Below are positions 17,343 through 25,005 of a stretch of DNA of 64,000 bases, one piece after another. Source of the stretch: Rhizobium subbaraonis (lineage in GTDB: Bacteria; Pseudomonadota; Alphaproteobacteria; Rhizobiales; Rhizobiaceae). Every line of letters starts with the position of its first letter. Positions within the stretch are counted from its first letter, which is position 1. The notes beneath the pieces are model-generated. The model had not been told where the DNA came from. It ran no database searches and saw only the letters and a list, made by a program, of their open reading frames with translations. The stretch lies in contig NZ_OBQD01000002.1 of the NCBI RefSeq assembly GCF_900220975.1, positions 186,001 to 250,000 of the forward strand, in the 5' to 3' direction. A program made the position numbers and the translations under genes.

Positions 17343-17394
17343 ACGTTCAATTTTCCCCGATGCGGTCAAGCACGTCAATTTAAGTTGATATAAT
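17343..17394 (+). promoter_or_regulatory. Promoter and putative AraC-type repeats of the TonB receptor gene
   Basis: A perfect -10 TATAAT lies at 17389-17394, but the -35 region (GTCAAG/TCAAGC near 17365-17371) is poor, as expected for an activator-dependent promoter. Just upstream are two similar direct elements, ACGTTCAATTTT (17343-17354) and ACGTCAATTTAA (17372-17383), 29 bp apart. Transcription would start near 17401, which rules out the upstream TTG codon at 17394 and makes the ATG at 17400 unlikely as translation start. The AraC protein encoded just upstream is the likely activator. Confidence 0.55.
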
Positions 17395-17456
17395 TGCTCA
17401 TGTTACTTGGCGCCCATTGCGGTGCCTGGTCACTCATAGCGGGGAATGCGGGGGCA

Positions 17457-19676
17457 ATGATCAGCAAGGGTAAGGGCACGGCAGCCACAAGCATCAGGGC
17501 TGCACTGCGGAGCGGTGTCGCGGGAGCGGCAATCCTCGGGGCCGTGGCGGCTTCAGCGCAGGAACAGCAGGCAACGCCGCTCGCGACCGTCGTCGTCGAA
17601 GGTACCGGCGAAGGTGGCGGCACCGGTCCCGTGCAGGGATACGTCGCAAAAGAAACCACCACCGGTTCCAAGACAGACACGCCGCTTTCGGAAATTCCGC
17701 AATCCGTTTCGGTCATCGGCCGCCAGGAGATCGAGGATCGCGGCATCGTCAACAAGGTCGACGAGATCCTTCGCTATACGCCCGGCGTGACGGCCGAGCC
17801 TTTCGGCGTCGACCCCGACACCGACTGGTTCTACATTCGCGGCTTCGACGCGACCCAGACGGGCGTTTTCCTCGACGGGCTGAACCTGTTCAGCTACGGC
17901 TTCGGCGGTTTCCAGGTCGACCCGTTCATGCTGGAACGGGTGGAAGTGCTCAAGGGGCCGGCCTCGGTGCTCTACGGCGGCGCCAATCCAGGCGGCATCG
18001 TCAATATGGTCAGCAAGCGGCCCACGGGTGAAACCTCGGCCTATGCCGAGACCGGCATCAACAGCAATGCCAACGCGTTCGCGGGCTTCGACGTGAACGG
18101 CATCCTCAACGAGGGCGTCAACTATCGCGTCACCGGCAAAGTGGCCGGCGGGGAGAACTACACCGACTATTCGAACGATCTGCGCGGGTTCATCATGCCG
18201 CAGGTGACGTTCGAAAAGGACGACGCGACGAGCCTGACGGTCTATGGCGTCCTGCAGGGCCTCGACCAGAGGCACAGCGGCGGCAGCTTCCTTCCCTATA
18301 TCGGCACCGTGGAGGCAGCCTCGTTCGGCAAGATCGACCGGCGGGCATTTTTCGGCGAACCGGACATCGACACCGGCACCTATGTCCAGCAGATGCTAGG
18401 CTACGAGTTCAAGCACGAGTTCGACAACGGCTGGCGCTTCTCCCAGAACCTGCGCTACGGCCATCTCTACAAGCACGAGAACGCGCCCTACACCTATGGC
18501 TACTACGATCCCGACGCCGTGTTCCCCGCGCCATCCTACGTGAACGCCCCGGTCACGCCCGACAACCTGCTCTACCGCCTCGGCTTCGAGCACACCTCGA
18601 AGGTCGACACCTTCGCGGTCGACAATCGCCTCGAAGGCGAATTCGACACGGGCGCACTGAACCATACCGTCCTCGTCGGCCTGGACTACAAGTTCTACCG
18701 GCTCGATCAGGAGCAGGCATCCTCCGCGGCCACGCCGATCAGCGCCACCGACCCGATCTACGGCGCGCTGCAGCCGCCCAACAGGATCTACATCAACCAG
18801 GAGATCACCCAGCAGCAGCTCGGCATTTACGCCCAGGACCAGATCCGCTTCAGCGACGGCTGGATCGTGACGTTGAACGGCCGCTACGACTATGTCGACA
18901 CCAAGACGGAGAACGGCCCGACCTATTGGGATCCGGCGCAGAACGCGACGTTCGACTACAATGAAAGCGCGCTGAGCGGCAGGGCCGGACTGGCATACGA
19001 GTTCGCCAACGGCGTGACGCCCTACATCAGCGCCTCGACCTTCTTCAACCCGATCGTCGCGGTAACCCTGACGGGCAACACCAAGCCGGAAGAGGGCGAC
19101 CAGTTCGAGGCCGGCGTCAAGTACGAGCCTGCCTTCCTCGACGGCGTGTTCACTGCCGCGGTCTACCAGCTCACCAAGCAGAACGTCGTCGTCACCGACC
19201 CGCTGACCATGCTTTCCAGCCAGATGGGCGAAGTGCGCTCGCGCGGCGTCGAGCTGGAAGGAAAGGTCAATATTAACGAGAGCTGGAAACTCATCGCCGG
19301 CCTGGAGTTCATCGACCTCCAGATCACCAAGGACGCCAATACCGCCTTGATCGGCAACACACCTTACCTCATCCCCGACACCCAGGCCTCCCTGTGGCTG
19401 GATTACACCGTCCAGGACGGTGCGCTGGAAGGCATGAGCGTCGGTGCGGGCGTACGCTATCAGGGCCAAAGCTGGGCCGACAACGAGAACACGGCGAAGG
19501 TTCCCTCCGCGACCGTATTCGATGCCGGCATCCGCTACGAGAAGAACGACTGGGGCGCCGCGCTCAATGTGGCCAACCTGTTCGACAAGGAATATGTCAG
19601 CGGCTGCGGCGGTCTTCTGGTCTGCGGCTACGGCGATGCCCGGACGATCACGTTCAAGCTCAGCAAGAAGTGGTAG
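17457..19676 (+). CDS. TonB-dependent siderophore receptor (FhuA/FoxA type)
   Basis: 739 aa from the ATG at 17457, which gives a proper signal peptide (MISKGKG... ending ASAQ). A plug domain follows: TPLSEIPQSVSVIGRQEIED, WFYIRGFDATQTGVFLDGLN, RVEVLKGPASVLYGGANPGG and IVNMVSKRP. Then come the 22 beta-strands of the barrel, with the conserved late block NLFDKEYVSGC and a terminal aromatic (Trp). This is the ferric-siderophore receptor architecture, closest in style to hydroxamate receptors. No siderophore synthesis genes are in the window, so it may take up foreign siderophores. The AraC gene just upstream probably activates it. A hairpin terminator follows. Confidence 0.9.
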   Translation: MISKGKGTAATSIRAALRSGVAGAAILGAVAASAQEQQATPLATVVVEGTGEGGGTGPVQGYVAKETTTGSKTDTPLSEIPQSVSVIGRQEIEDRGIVNKVDEILRYTPGVTAEPFGVDPDTDWFYIRGFDATQTGVFLDGLNLFSYGFGGFQVDPFMLERVEVLKGPASVLYGGANPGGIVNMVSKRPTGETSAYAETGINSNANAFAGFDVNGILNEGVNYRVTGKVAGGENYTDYSNDLRGFIMPQVTFEKDDATSLTVYGVLQGLDQRHSGGSFLPYIGTVEAASFGKIDRRAFFGEPDIDTGTYVQQMLGYEFKHEFDNGWRFSQNLRYGHLYKHENAPYTYGYYDPDAVFPAPSYVNAPVTPDNLLYRLGFEHTSKVDTFAVDNRLEGEFDTGALNHTVLVGLDYKFYRLDQEQASSAATPISATDPIYGALQPPNRIYINQEITQQQLGIYAQDQIRFSDGWIVTLNGRYDYVDTKTENGPTYWDPAQNATFDYNESALSGRAGLAYEFANGVTPYISASTFFNPIVAVTLTGNTKPEEGDQFEAGVKYEPAFLDGVFTAAVYQLTKQNVVVTDPLTMLSSQMGEVRSRGVELEGKVNINESWKLIAGLEFIDLQITKDANTALIGNTPYLIPDTQASLWLDYTVQDGALEGMSVGAGVRYQGQSWADNENTAKVPSATVFDAGIRYEKNDWGAALNVANLFDKEYVSGCGGLLVCGYGDARTITFKLSKKW

Positions 19677-19700
19677 CGAGCCAGCGGCATTAGAACCCGG

Positions 19701-19732
19701 GAGGGAGGAGCGAAAGCTTCTCCCTCTCTTTG
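19701..19732 (+). terminator. Hairpin terminator after the TonB receptor gene
   Basis: An 11-bp stem with one G-T wobble (19701-19711 with 19716-19726) closes on a GAAA loop. It is followed by the T-containing CTCTTTGCGTTT. It lies 25 bp after the receptor stop codon. Confidence 0.75.
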
Positions 19733-19825
19733 CGTTTCGCAGATCCGGCAGGGCTTGCTGACGGCATCAGTGATGCCGAAAAATTCGCCATGTAACACCG
19801 CCTGCTGAGGCGATAAGCAAGCATC

Positions 19826-19870
19826 TGCATTTTTGCATGCCTCTTCTGCATGCTTATGCCTTCATAATAG
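19826..19870 (+). promoter_or_regulatory. Promoter region of the DUF1127 gene with TGCAT repeats
   Basis: TGCAT occurs at 19826-19830, 19834-19838 and 19847-19851. The first two form an inverted TGCA-TTTT-TGCA. A -10-like CATAAT follows within TTCATAATAGG (near 19863). Small DUF1127 genes are often strongly regulated, and this cluster of short palindromes is a candidate operator. The binding protein is unknown. Confidence 0.35.
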
Positions 19871-19918
19871 GCACGATTTGCACCATATCAGGCGCATTCA
19901 AAGATATGGAGAAAAGAG

Positions 19919-20056
19919 ATGAACATCCGTCAGAAAATCAAGGACTTCGCAGAACGCCGCAAGGCCATTCGTGAACTGAGCATGCTCGACGACCACACGC
20001 TGGCCGATATTGGTCTGTCGCGTTCGCAGATCCGCTCTGCCGTTAACGGCCGTTAA
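19919..20056 (+). CDS. DUF1127 small basic protein
   Basis: 45 aa. It starts MNIRQKIKDFAERRKAIREL and ends with the family signature LSMLDDHTLADIGLSRSQIR. A strong GGAG ribosome site lies about 7 bp before the ATG. DUF1127 (YjiS-like) proteins of 45-55 aa are abundant in Rhizobiales; in Agrobacterium, members have been linked to phosphate and carbon homeostasis and RNA turnover. Here it is monocistronic, flanked by the receptor terminator on one side and a hairpin on the other. Confidence 0.9.
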   Translation: MNIRQKIKDFAERRKAIRELSMLDDHTLADIGLSRSQIRSAVNGR

Positions 20057-20071
20057 TAGAACGACCGAACC

Positions 20072-20101
20072 ATCGGCGACCGGAGCATCCGGTCAGCCGA
20101 T
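20072..20101. terminator. Hairpin downstream of the DUF1127 gene
   Basis: A 12-bp stem with one bulged A: ATCGGCGACCGG (20072-20083) pairs with CCGGTCAGCCGAT (20089-20101) around the loop AGCAT. There is no long U tract, so it may be a weak terminator or an mRNA-stabilising hairpin. It lies 15 bp after the DUF1127 stop codon. The remaining sequence to 20263 shows nothing else. Confidence 0.5.
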
Positions 20102-20263
20102 CGCGCCCAGTCAATTTGTGGCGCGCTTAGAAGAGCCTCGCAACGGCGGCCTTGAACCCAAAGTTCCCATTCGTGCCGCCGTCATGGCTGCCCGGGCAGC
20201 AAGGCCCGGCAGCATCACTATCCGCATCTGTCCCGCCAAAAAGCTGCTGACGACGCCGCCAAC

Positions 20264-21064
20264 CTAGAGGTTGGCAGGATGCTCGCCGCAAACAAAGCCG
20301 CCGCCCTGATAGAGGGTTGCGGGATTGGCCGGATCTTCCGGGCCAAGCGACGCCAGGATTTCAGCGCGCCACTGCTCGGAACTGTCCTTTGGCCTCCATC
20401 CGAGGAAGGCCGCGTTTCCGTTGTCCCACCACTGCTCCTCGTTGTCAGATGCGCCGTAGACGACCGTGTGACCGATACGGGGTGCAGCGAATGCGCGCGC
20501 GCACAGCGAAAGCATGTCGCGAGAGCTGAGCCACGTCGCCAGCATTCTCGGATTGGCGGGCTTGGCAAAGCACGAGCCGATCCTGACCGACAGTGTCTCG
20601 ATCCCGAACTTGTCGAAATAGAGGCTGGCGATCGCTTCCCCGAACACCTTTGAAACGCCGTAGAGCGAATCCGGTCGCGGCACCACCTGGTTGTCGAGCC
20701 GCTCGTCACGCCGGTAGAAGCCGACCACGTGGTTCGAACTGGCGAAGATGACGCGCGGCCGGCTATGCCGCCGCGCGGCCTCGTAGAGATTGTACATGCC
20801 GACGACGTTGCCCTGCACGATCAGGTCGAAGGGCCGCTCGACCGAGATGCCGCCGAGATGGATCACACCGTCGACGCCTTCCAGCAAATCGTCGACGCCC
20901 CTCGCATCGGAGAGATCGCAGCGCTTGAACTGCTCGTGCGGCTGAACATCCGATATGTCGGCCATATCCGACAAAACGACCGTCTCGGCCAGTTCGCGCA
21001 GCATCGGGCGCAACGCGGTTCCGACGCCTCCAGCGGCGCCCGTCATCAACAAGGTCTTGAGCAT
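20264..21064 (-). CDS. udh: Uronate dehydrogenase
   Basis: 266 aa, one residue from the known Agrobacterium enzyme. It oxidises D-galacturonate or D-glucuronate with NAD+ to the aldaro-lactone. The NAD motif TGAAGGVG is at residues 8-15, and the catalytic pair Tyr135 and Lys139 sits in DSLYGVSK. The blocks VIHLGGISVE, GLYNLYEAAR-like GMYNLYEAARRHSRPRVIFA and VRIGSCFAKP match the Udh family closely. I chose the ATG at 21064 because the NAD motif follows directly; an upstream in-frame extension is not supported. It is the last gene of the uronate cluster, separated from dctM by 136 bp with a hairpin. Confidence 0.93.
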   Translation of the reverse strand: MLKTLLMTGAAGGVGTALRPMLRELAETVVLSDMADISDVQPHEQFKRCDLSDARGVDDLLEGVDGVIHLGGISVERPFDLIVQGNVVGMYNLYEAARRHSRPRVIFASSNHVVGFYRRDERLDNQVVPRPDSLYGVSKVFGEAIASLYFDKFGIETLSVRIGSCFAKPANPRMLATWLSSRDMLSLCARAFAAPRIGHTVVYGASDNEEQWWDNGNAAFLGWRPKDSSEQWRAEILASLGPEDPANPATLYQGGGFVCGEHPANL

Positions 21065-21134
21065 GGATACTCCCGAACACTTCCAAACCTGCAGGCGGAC
21101 CGCAGACTTGTCCTCTAAGTTGCCAATCATAGTA

Positions 21135-21155
21135 TGACGCGTCAGAGACGCGTCA
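21135..21155. promoter_or_regulatory. Perfect inverted repeat between dctM and udh
   Basis: TGACGCGTC (21135-21143) and GACGCGTCA (21147-21155) form a perfect 9-bp inverted repeat around AGA. Each arm contains the self-palindrome GACGCGTC, repeated 11 bp apart (one helical turn). It overlaps the small palindrome TCATAGTATGA (21127-21137). It may be an operator for a separate udh promoter or an intercistronic hairpin that tunes udh expression. Confidence 0.55.
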
Positions 21156-21200
21156 ACGGATATCGATGCCGAACCAGGAGGTTACGGCGATGCCGCCGGC

Positions 21201-22481
21201 CTATTTGAACAGGCTCGGGAGCCAGAGCGACAGGCCGGGGATGTAAGTCACCAGCATCAGCACGGCGATGCTTGCCCCGAAAAACGGCCAGATGGTCCGC
21301 ATCGCTTCGCGGATCGAAATGCCGCCCACCGCACAGCCGACGAACAACACGGTTCCGACCGGCGGCGTATTGAGGCCGATGCCGGCATTCAGGATCATGA
21401 CGACGCCGAAATGGACCGGATCGATGCCGAACGCCTTCGCAACGGGGAGGAGCACGGGTGTCGTGATGATCACGAGCGGAGCCATGTCCATGAAGGTGCC
21501 GAGCACAAGCAGTGTCACGTTGATAAGCAACAGCACGACGATCGGGTTCTCGGAGATGGAACTGATCACGGCGATCATCTGCTGTTGCACCTGCAGAAAC
21601 GCCATCAACCAGCCGAAGGCGGCGGCAGTGCCGATCACCAGCAGCACCATCGCAGTCGTGCGGACCGCCTGCAGCACGGCCTCGACGAAGCCGCTCCAGT
21701 CAAGCTCGCGATAGACGAGCAGCGCGACGACAAGCGCGTAGAACACCGCGATGCACGAGCTCTCCGTCGCCGTGAACACGCCGGAGCGCACGCCGCCGAA
21801 GATGATGCCGATCAGCAGGAGTCCAGGGATCGAGGCCAGCATGTAGTAGCCCATCCTCCGAAACCCGGGAAAGGGCTCCGAGGGGTAGCCGCGCCGCCGG
21901 GCGACGAAATAGGCCGTCACCATCAGTGCCGCCGCAAGCAGTAGGCCGGGCAGAATCCCCGCCGTGAAAAGATCGGCCACCGACACGTTTCCGCCGGCTG
22001 CGATCGAATAGAGGATCATGTTGTGCGACGGCGGGATCATCAGCGCGATGATCGCGGCGTTGACCGTCACGTTGACCGCATAGCTCCGGTCGTAGCCGCG
22101 CGCGGCCATCTGGGGGATCATCAGGCCGCCGACCGCCGAGGCGTCGGCGACCGCGGAACCGGAAATCCCGCCAAACAAGGTCGAGGCGACAATGTTGACC
22201 TGGCCGAGGCCGCCGCGCAGATGGCCGACGATGCTGGCGGCAAAACGGATGAGCCGGTCGGCAATGCCGCCGCGAACCATGAGATCGCCGGCGAAGATGA
22301 AGAAGGGGATCGCCATCATGGCAAAGACGCTCATCCCTGAATTCATCTGCTGGAAGACAACGATCGGCGGCAGTCCCATGTAGAGCACCGTCGCCAATGC
22401 TGCGATGCCGAGGCAGAAGGCGATCGGCATGCCGATGAACATCAGTACGGTGAAAACGCCGAAGAGAACCGTATAAGCCAT
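21201..22481 (-). CDS. dctM: TRAP transporter large permease (DctM family)
   Basis: 426 aa with about 12 hydrophobic segments. It starts MAYTVLFGVFTVLMFIGMPI. Family features are GLPPIVVFQQMNSGMSVFAM, PFFIFAGDLMVRGGIADRLI, the GGISGSAVADASAVGGLMIP block, IIPPSHNMILYSIAAG-like MIPPSHNMILY, and GIGLNTPPVGTVLFVGCAVG. It forms the sodium-driven channel of the tripartite transporter in the inner membrane. Its ATG overlaps the dctQ stop codon by one base, so translation is likely coupled. The surrounding enzymes make galacturonate or glucuronate the probable substrate. Confidence 0.92.
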   Translation of the reverse strand: MAYTVLFGVFTVLMFIGMPIAFCLGIAALATVLYMGLPPIVVFQQMNSGMSVFAMMAIPFFIFAGDLMVRGGIADRLIRFAASIVGHLRGGLGQVNIVASTLFGGISGSAVADASAVGGLMIPQMAARGYDRSYAVNVTVNAAIIALMIPPSHNMILYSIAAGGNVSVADLFTAGILPGLLLAAALMVTAYFVARRRGYPSEPFPGFRRMGYYMLASIPGLLLIGIIFGGVRSGVFTATESSCIAVFYALVVALLVYRELDWSGFVEAVLQAVRTTAMVLLVIGTAAAFGWLMAFLQVQQQMIAVISSISENPIVVLLLINVTLLVLGTFMDMAPLVIITTPVLLPVAKAFGIDPVHFGVVMILNAGIGLNTPPVGTVLFVGCAVGGISIREAMRTIWPFFGASIAVLMLVTYIPGLSLWLPSLFK

Positions 22482-23002
22482 TACGCCAGCTCCTGCGCGA
22501 TGATCTCGGCCGCCGTCTGCTCGCCCGCCGCCACATCGACGAAACGTTCGGCGGCAAAGAGCGAAATCAAAAGGCCGCCCGCAATCATCGGAAAGAAATC
22601 GACGCCGCCCGGCCAGCCGAGCACGGGAATCGTTGCAGCCCACGTCCCGGCAGCGAGCACCGCGGAGTACCAGGCCATGGCAAGACCAAAGAGCACGATC
22701 AGGCCGAGGCTGAGCAGGTCCATGGTGCGGCGCGCGGCGGGAGACGCTCCATGTCGAACGAAGTCGAGCCCGAGATGCACGCTTTCGCGCACGCCCACGG
22801 CAGCCCCGAGCATGATGAACCAGGACATCAGATGGAGCGAAAGCGGCTCCGACCAGCTCGGTGTGTTGTTCAGAACGTACCGGGCGAACACCTGCCAGCC
22901 GACGGCCGCAGTCATCGCCACCAGGCCAATTCCCGAGATATAGAGCGACGCCCGGCTGAGCCAGGCGAGCACCGGCCGGCCCGCATGCAAATAAGTCGAC
23001 AT
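22481..23002 (-). CDS. dctQ: TRAP transporter small permease (DctQ family)
   Basis: 173 aa from the ATG at 23002, which has GGAGG upstream at good spacing; upstream in-frame ATG codons do not. Four membrane helices are visible, with the DctQ features GWQVFARYVLNNTPSWSEPL, a conserved W-S-E segment near residues 50-52, SWFIMLGAAVGVRESVHLGLDFV and the last helix FFPMIAGGLLISLFAAERFV. It pairs with the large permease encoded next and with the periplasmic DctP upstream. Confidence 0.9.
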   Translation of the reverse strand: MSTYLHAGRPVLAWLSRASLYISGIGLVAMTAAVGWQVFARYVLNNTPSWSEPLSLHLMSWFIMLGAAVGVRESVHLGLDFVRHGASPAARRTMDLLSLGLIVLFGLAMAWYSAVLAAGTWAATIPVLGWPGGVDFFPMIAGGLLISLFAAERFVDVAAGEQTAAEIIAQELA

Positions 23003-23090
23003 TGCCTTTTCCTCCAAGGGCATCAATCGCGCTCCCCGCACGCGACCGTAAGCGGTGGGGCCGGATCGGCATCCGATCCGGCCGGCCAGG

Positions 23091-24065
23091 TCAGTCGGTC
23101 GCGCGAATGCGCGCCAGCAGGTCCTTCATTTGAGGATCGGTGACGAATTTCTCGTAGACCGGCGCCATGGCCTCGGCGAATTCCGCCTTGTCGACCGTGA
23201 TCACGTTGACGCCGGCAGCGCGGACCTTCTCTTCGGAGGCCTTCTCACGCGCCTGCCAGAGTTCGCGCATCTTGATGACCGAGTCCTTTGCCGACTGCTT
23301 GATCACCTTCTGGTCGTCCGGTGAAAGCTTGTCCCAGGTGATCTTCGAGATGACAAGGATTTCCGGATTCAGCGAATGATCTGTCAACGTGTAGTTCTTC
23401 GCGACCTCGAAGTGGCGTGAGGATTCGTAGGAAGGCCAGTTGTTCTCCGCCCCGTCGACGACACCGGTTTCAAGCGAAGAATAGACCTCACCGAAAGGCA
23501 TCGGCGTGGCGTTTGCGCCGAAGGCCTCCATCATCGCGATCCACAGGTCGGACTGCTGCACGCGGATCTTCATGCCCTTCAGGTCAGCAAGCTTTTCGAT
23601 CGGTTTGCTGGTGGTGTAGAACGAGCGTGCACCGGAATCGTAGAACGCCAGACCAACGAGCCCATGCGGCTCGAACGCGGCAAGCACTTCCTCGCCGATC
23701 GGCCCATCGACCGTCTTGTGCATGTGCTCGGTCGAGCGGAACAGGAAGGGCAGGCCCAGGACGACCGTCTGCGGCACCAGATTGTTGAACGGCGCCGCAT
23801 TGACGCGGTTCATGTCGATGACGCCGAAGCGCGTCTGTTCGATCGTGTCCTTTTCGCTGCCGAGCGCGGCGTTGTTGGTGACGTCGATCTTGATACGGCC
23901 ATTGGTGCGCTCCGACACCAGTTGCCCCATGTACTTCACCGCCTCCACCGTCGGATAACCATCCGGATGAATGTCGGCCGAGCGCAGCGTGATTTCCTGC
24001 GCCTGTCCCGTGCCCGCTGCCAGGGTAACCCCCAGCGCAACACAAAGCGATCTTGCGATATTCAT
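23091..24065 (-). CDS. dctP: TRAP transporter substrate-binding protein (DctP family)
   Basis: 324 aa from the ATG at 24065, preceded by GGAGGAGGAAG. Signal peptide residues 1-22 end in GQAQ. DctP landmarks are [59 protein letters not shown], the helix-strand ligand Arg in [20 protein letters not shown], and [20 protein letters not shown]. The Arg and Asn in the last two blocks normally bind the carboxylate of the ligand. The context (udh, gli, gci, kdgD) suggests D-galacturonate or D-glucuronate as ligand. It lies 70 bp before gli on the same strand. Confidence 0.92.
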   Translation of the reverse strand: MNIARSLCVALGVTLAAGTGQAQEITLRSADIHPDGYPTVEAVKYMGQLVSERTNGRIKIDVTNNAALGSEKDTIEQTRFGVIDMNRVNAAPFNNLVPQTVVLGLPFLFRSTEHMHKTVDGPIGEEVLAAFEPHGLVGLAFYDSGARSFYTTSKPIEKLADLKGMKIRVQQSDLWIAMMEAFGANATPMPFGEVYSSLETGVVDGAENNWPSYESSRHFEVAKNYTLTDHSLNPEILVISKITWDKLSPDDQKVIKQSAKDSVIKMRELWQAREKASEEKVRAAGVNVITVDKAEFAEAMAPVYEKFVTDPQMKDLLARIRATD

Positions 24066-24135
24066 GCTTTCTTCCTCCTCCAAGAATGCCGTTCAGAGCC
24101 TCCTCGCTCCGAAAACAGCAGATGTCAGTGACCCC

Positions 24136-25005
24136 TCATGAATAGGCCGGCAAGCCGAATAGGCGTTCCGGATTGTCGACGAGCGCCAGCCGGCGTGCAT
24201 CGTCGTCCGGCAGCCAGCCCAGTACCGTATCGGTCAGGTCCGCGTCGTTCGGGTAGTCTTGCGTGGTACGCGCCAGATTGTGCGGCCAGTTCGTCCCCCA
24301 GACGATGCGCTCGGGGGCATGAGCTGCGATATCGCGGGCGACAGCGGCGACGTCCTCGTAGTCGGGCGGCCCGCTTCTGGACGATTCATAGACGCCTGCG
24401 AACTTGAACCAGCAGTTGCCCGCATCGAGCAAACGGCGTAGCGCATTAACCTGCGGGCTTTGCGGCGACACGCCGCCGAAGAACTTTCCGTGATGGTCGA
24501 GGACCCAGCGGGATTTCAGTTTCCCGAGCCGGTCCTCGTGCGCTTCGATGTTGCTGCCGTCGAACTGAACGGCGACCATCCATCCGCGGGCGGCTGCACG
24601 CGCGTCGACCGCTTCCAGATGGTCGAGCCCGACCGCTCCGCCGGGAAGATCCATGATCCGGGCACCGACGACGCCCGCGTCTGCCAGCGCATCCAGTTCC
24701 TTTTCGGACGTACCACCGTCGATGACGGCGACGCCGCGGGCCGTGCTGCCCATCTCGCGCAGGCAGGCGACGAGGTTGGCGTTGTCGCGCTGGTGGGCGT
24801 TGCCCTGGGTGATGATCACGCGATCGATGCCGAGCCACGTCATGAGGCTGCGATACTGACCGGCGTCCGGCAGGGCACCGCCCGGCAGCGGCGGCCCGCC
24901 GTCGCGTGCCGGAAACCCAGGCAGATACATGTGCATCTGACTGTCGACCGCCCCCCGTGGGAGCCTGATCCGAGGCGACCTTCCGGAAAGCGATCTGACG
25001 ATCAT
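24136..25005 (-). CDS. gli: D-galactarolactone isomerase, amidohydrolase superfamily
   Basis: 289 aa. It shows the cog3618-type amidohydrolase pattern: VDSQMHMYLPGFPARDGG near residue 20, GIDRVIITQGNAHQRDNANL, ARIMDLPGGAVGLDHLEAVD, WVLDHHGKFFGG with the central His pair, and the C-terminal WGTNWPHNLARTTQDYPNDA with the conserved Asp. In Agrobacterium the enzyme isomerises galactaro-1,5-lactone to the 1,4-lactone, which feeds the cycloisomerase. The gene begins directly after the gci stop codon with no gap, so the two are translationally linked. Hydrolysis of a lactone is the alternative activity. Confidence 0.88.
   Translation of the reverse strand: MIVRSLSGRSPRIRLPRGAVDSQMHMYLPGFPARDGGPPLPGGALPDAGQYRSLMTWLGIDRVIITQGNAHQRDNANLVACLREMGSTARGVAVIDGGTSEKELDALADAGVVGARIMDLPGGAVGLDHLEAVDARAAARGWMVAVQFDGSNIEAHEDRLGKLKSRWVLDHHGKFFGGVSPQSPQVNALRRLLDAGNCWFKFAGVYESSRSGPPDYEDVAAVARDIAAHAPERIVWGTNWPHNLARTTQDYPNDADLTDTVLGWLPDDDARRLALVDNPERLFGLPAYS

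Noticed and set aside
17394-17456. Longer N-terminus for the TonB receptor from TTG 17394 or ATG 17400
   Set aside because: These codons coincide with or immediately follow the TATAAT -10 element and would put extra hydrophobic sequence before a normal signal peptide.
20057-20263. Additional small gene between the DUF1127 gene and udh
   Set aside because: An in-frame stretch exists, but it lacks a ribosome site and its sequence has no recognisable pattern; only the hairpin is supported.
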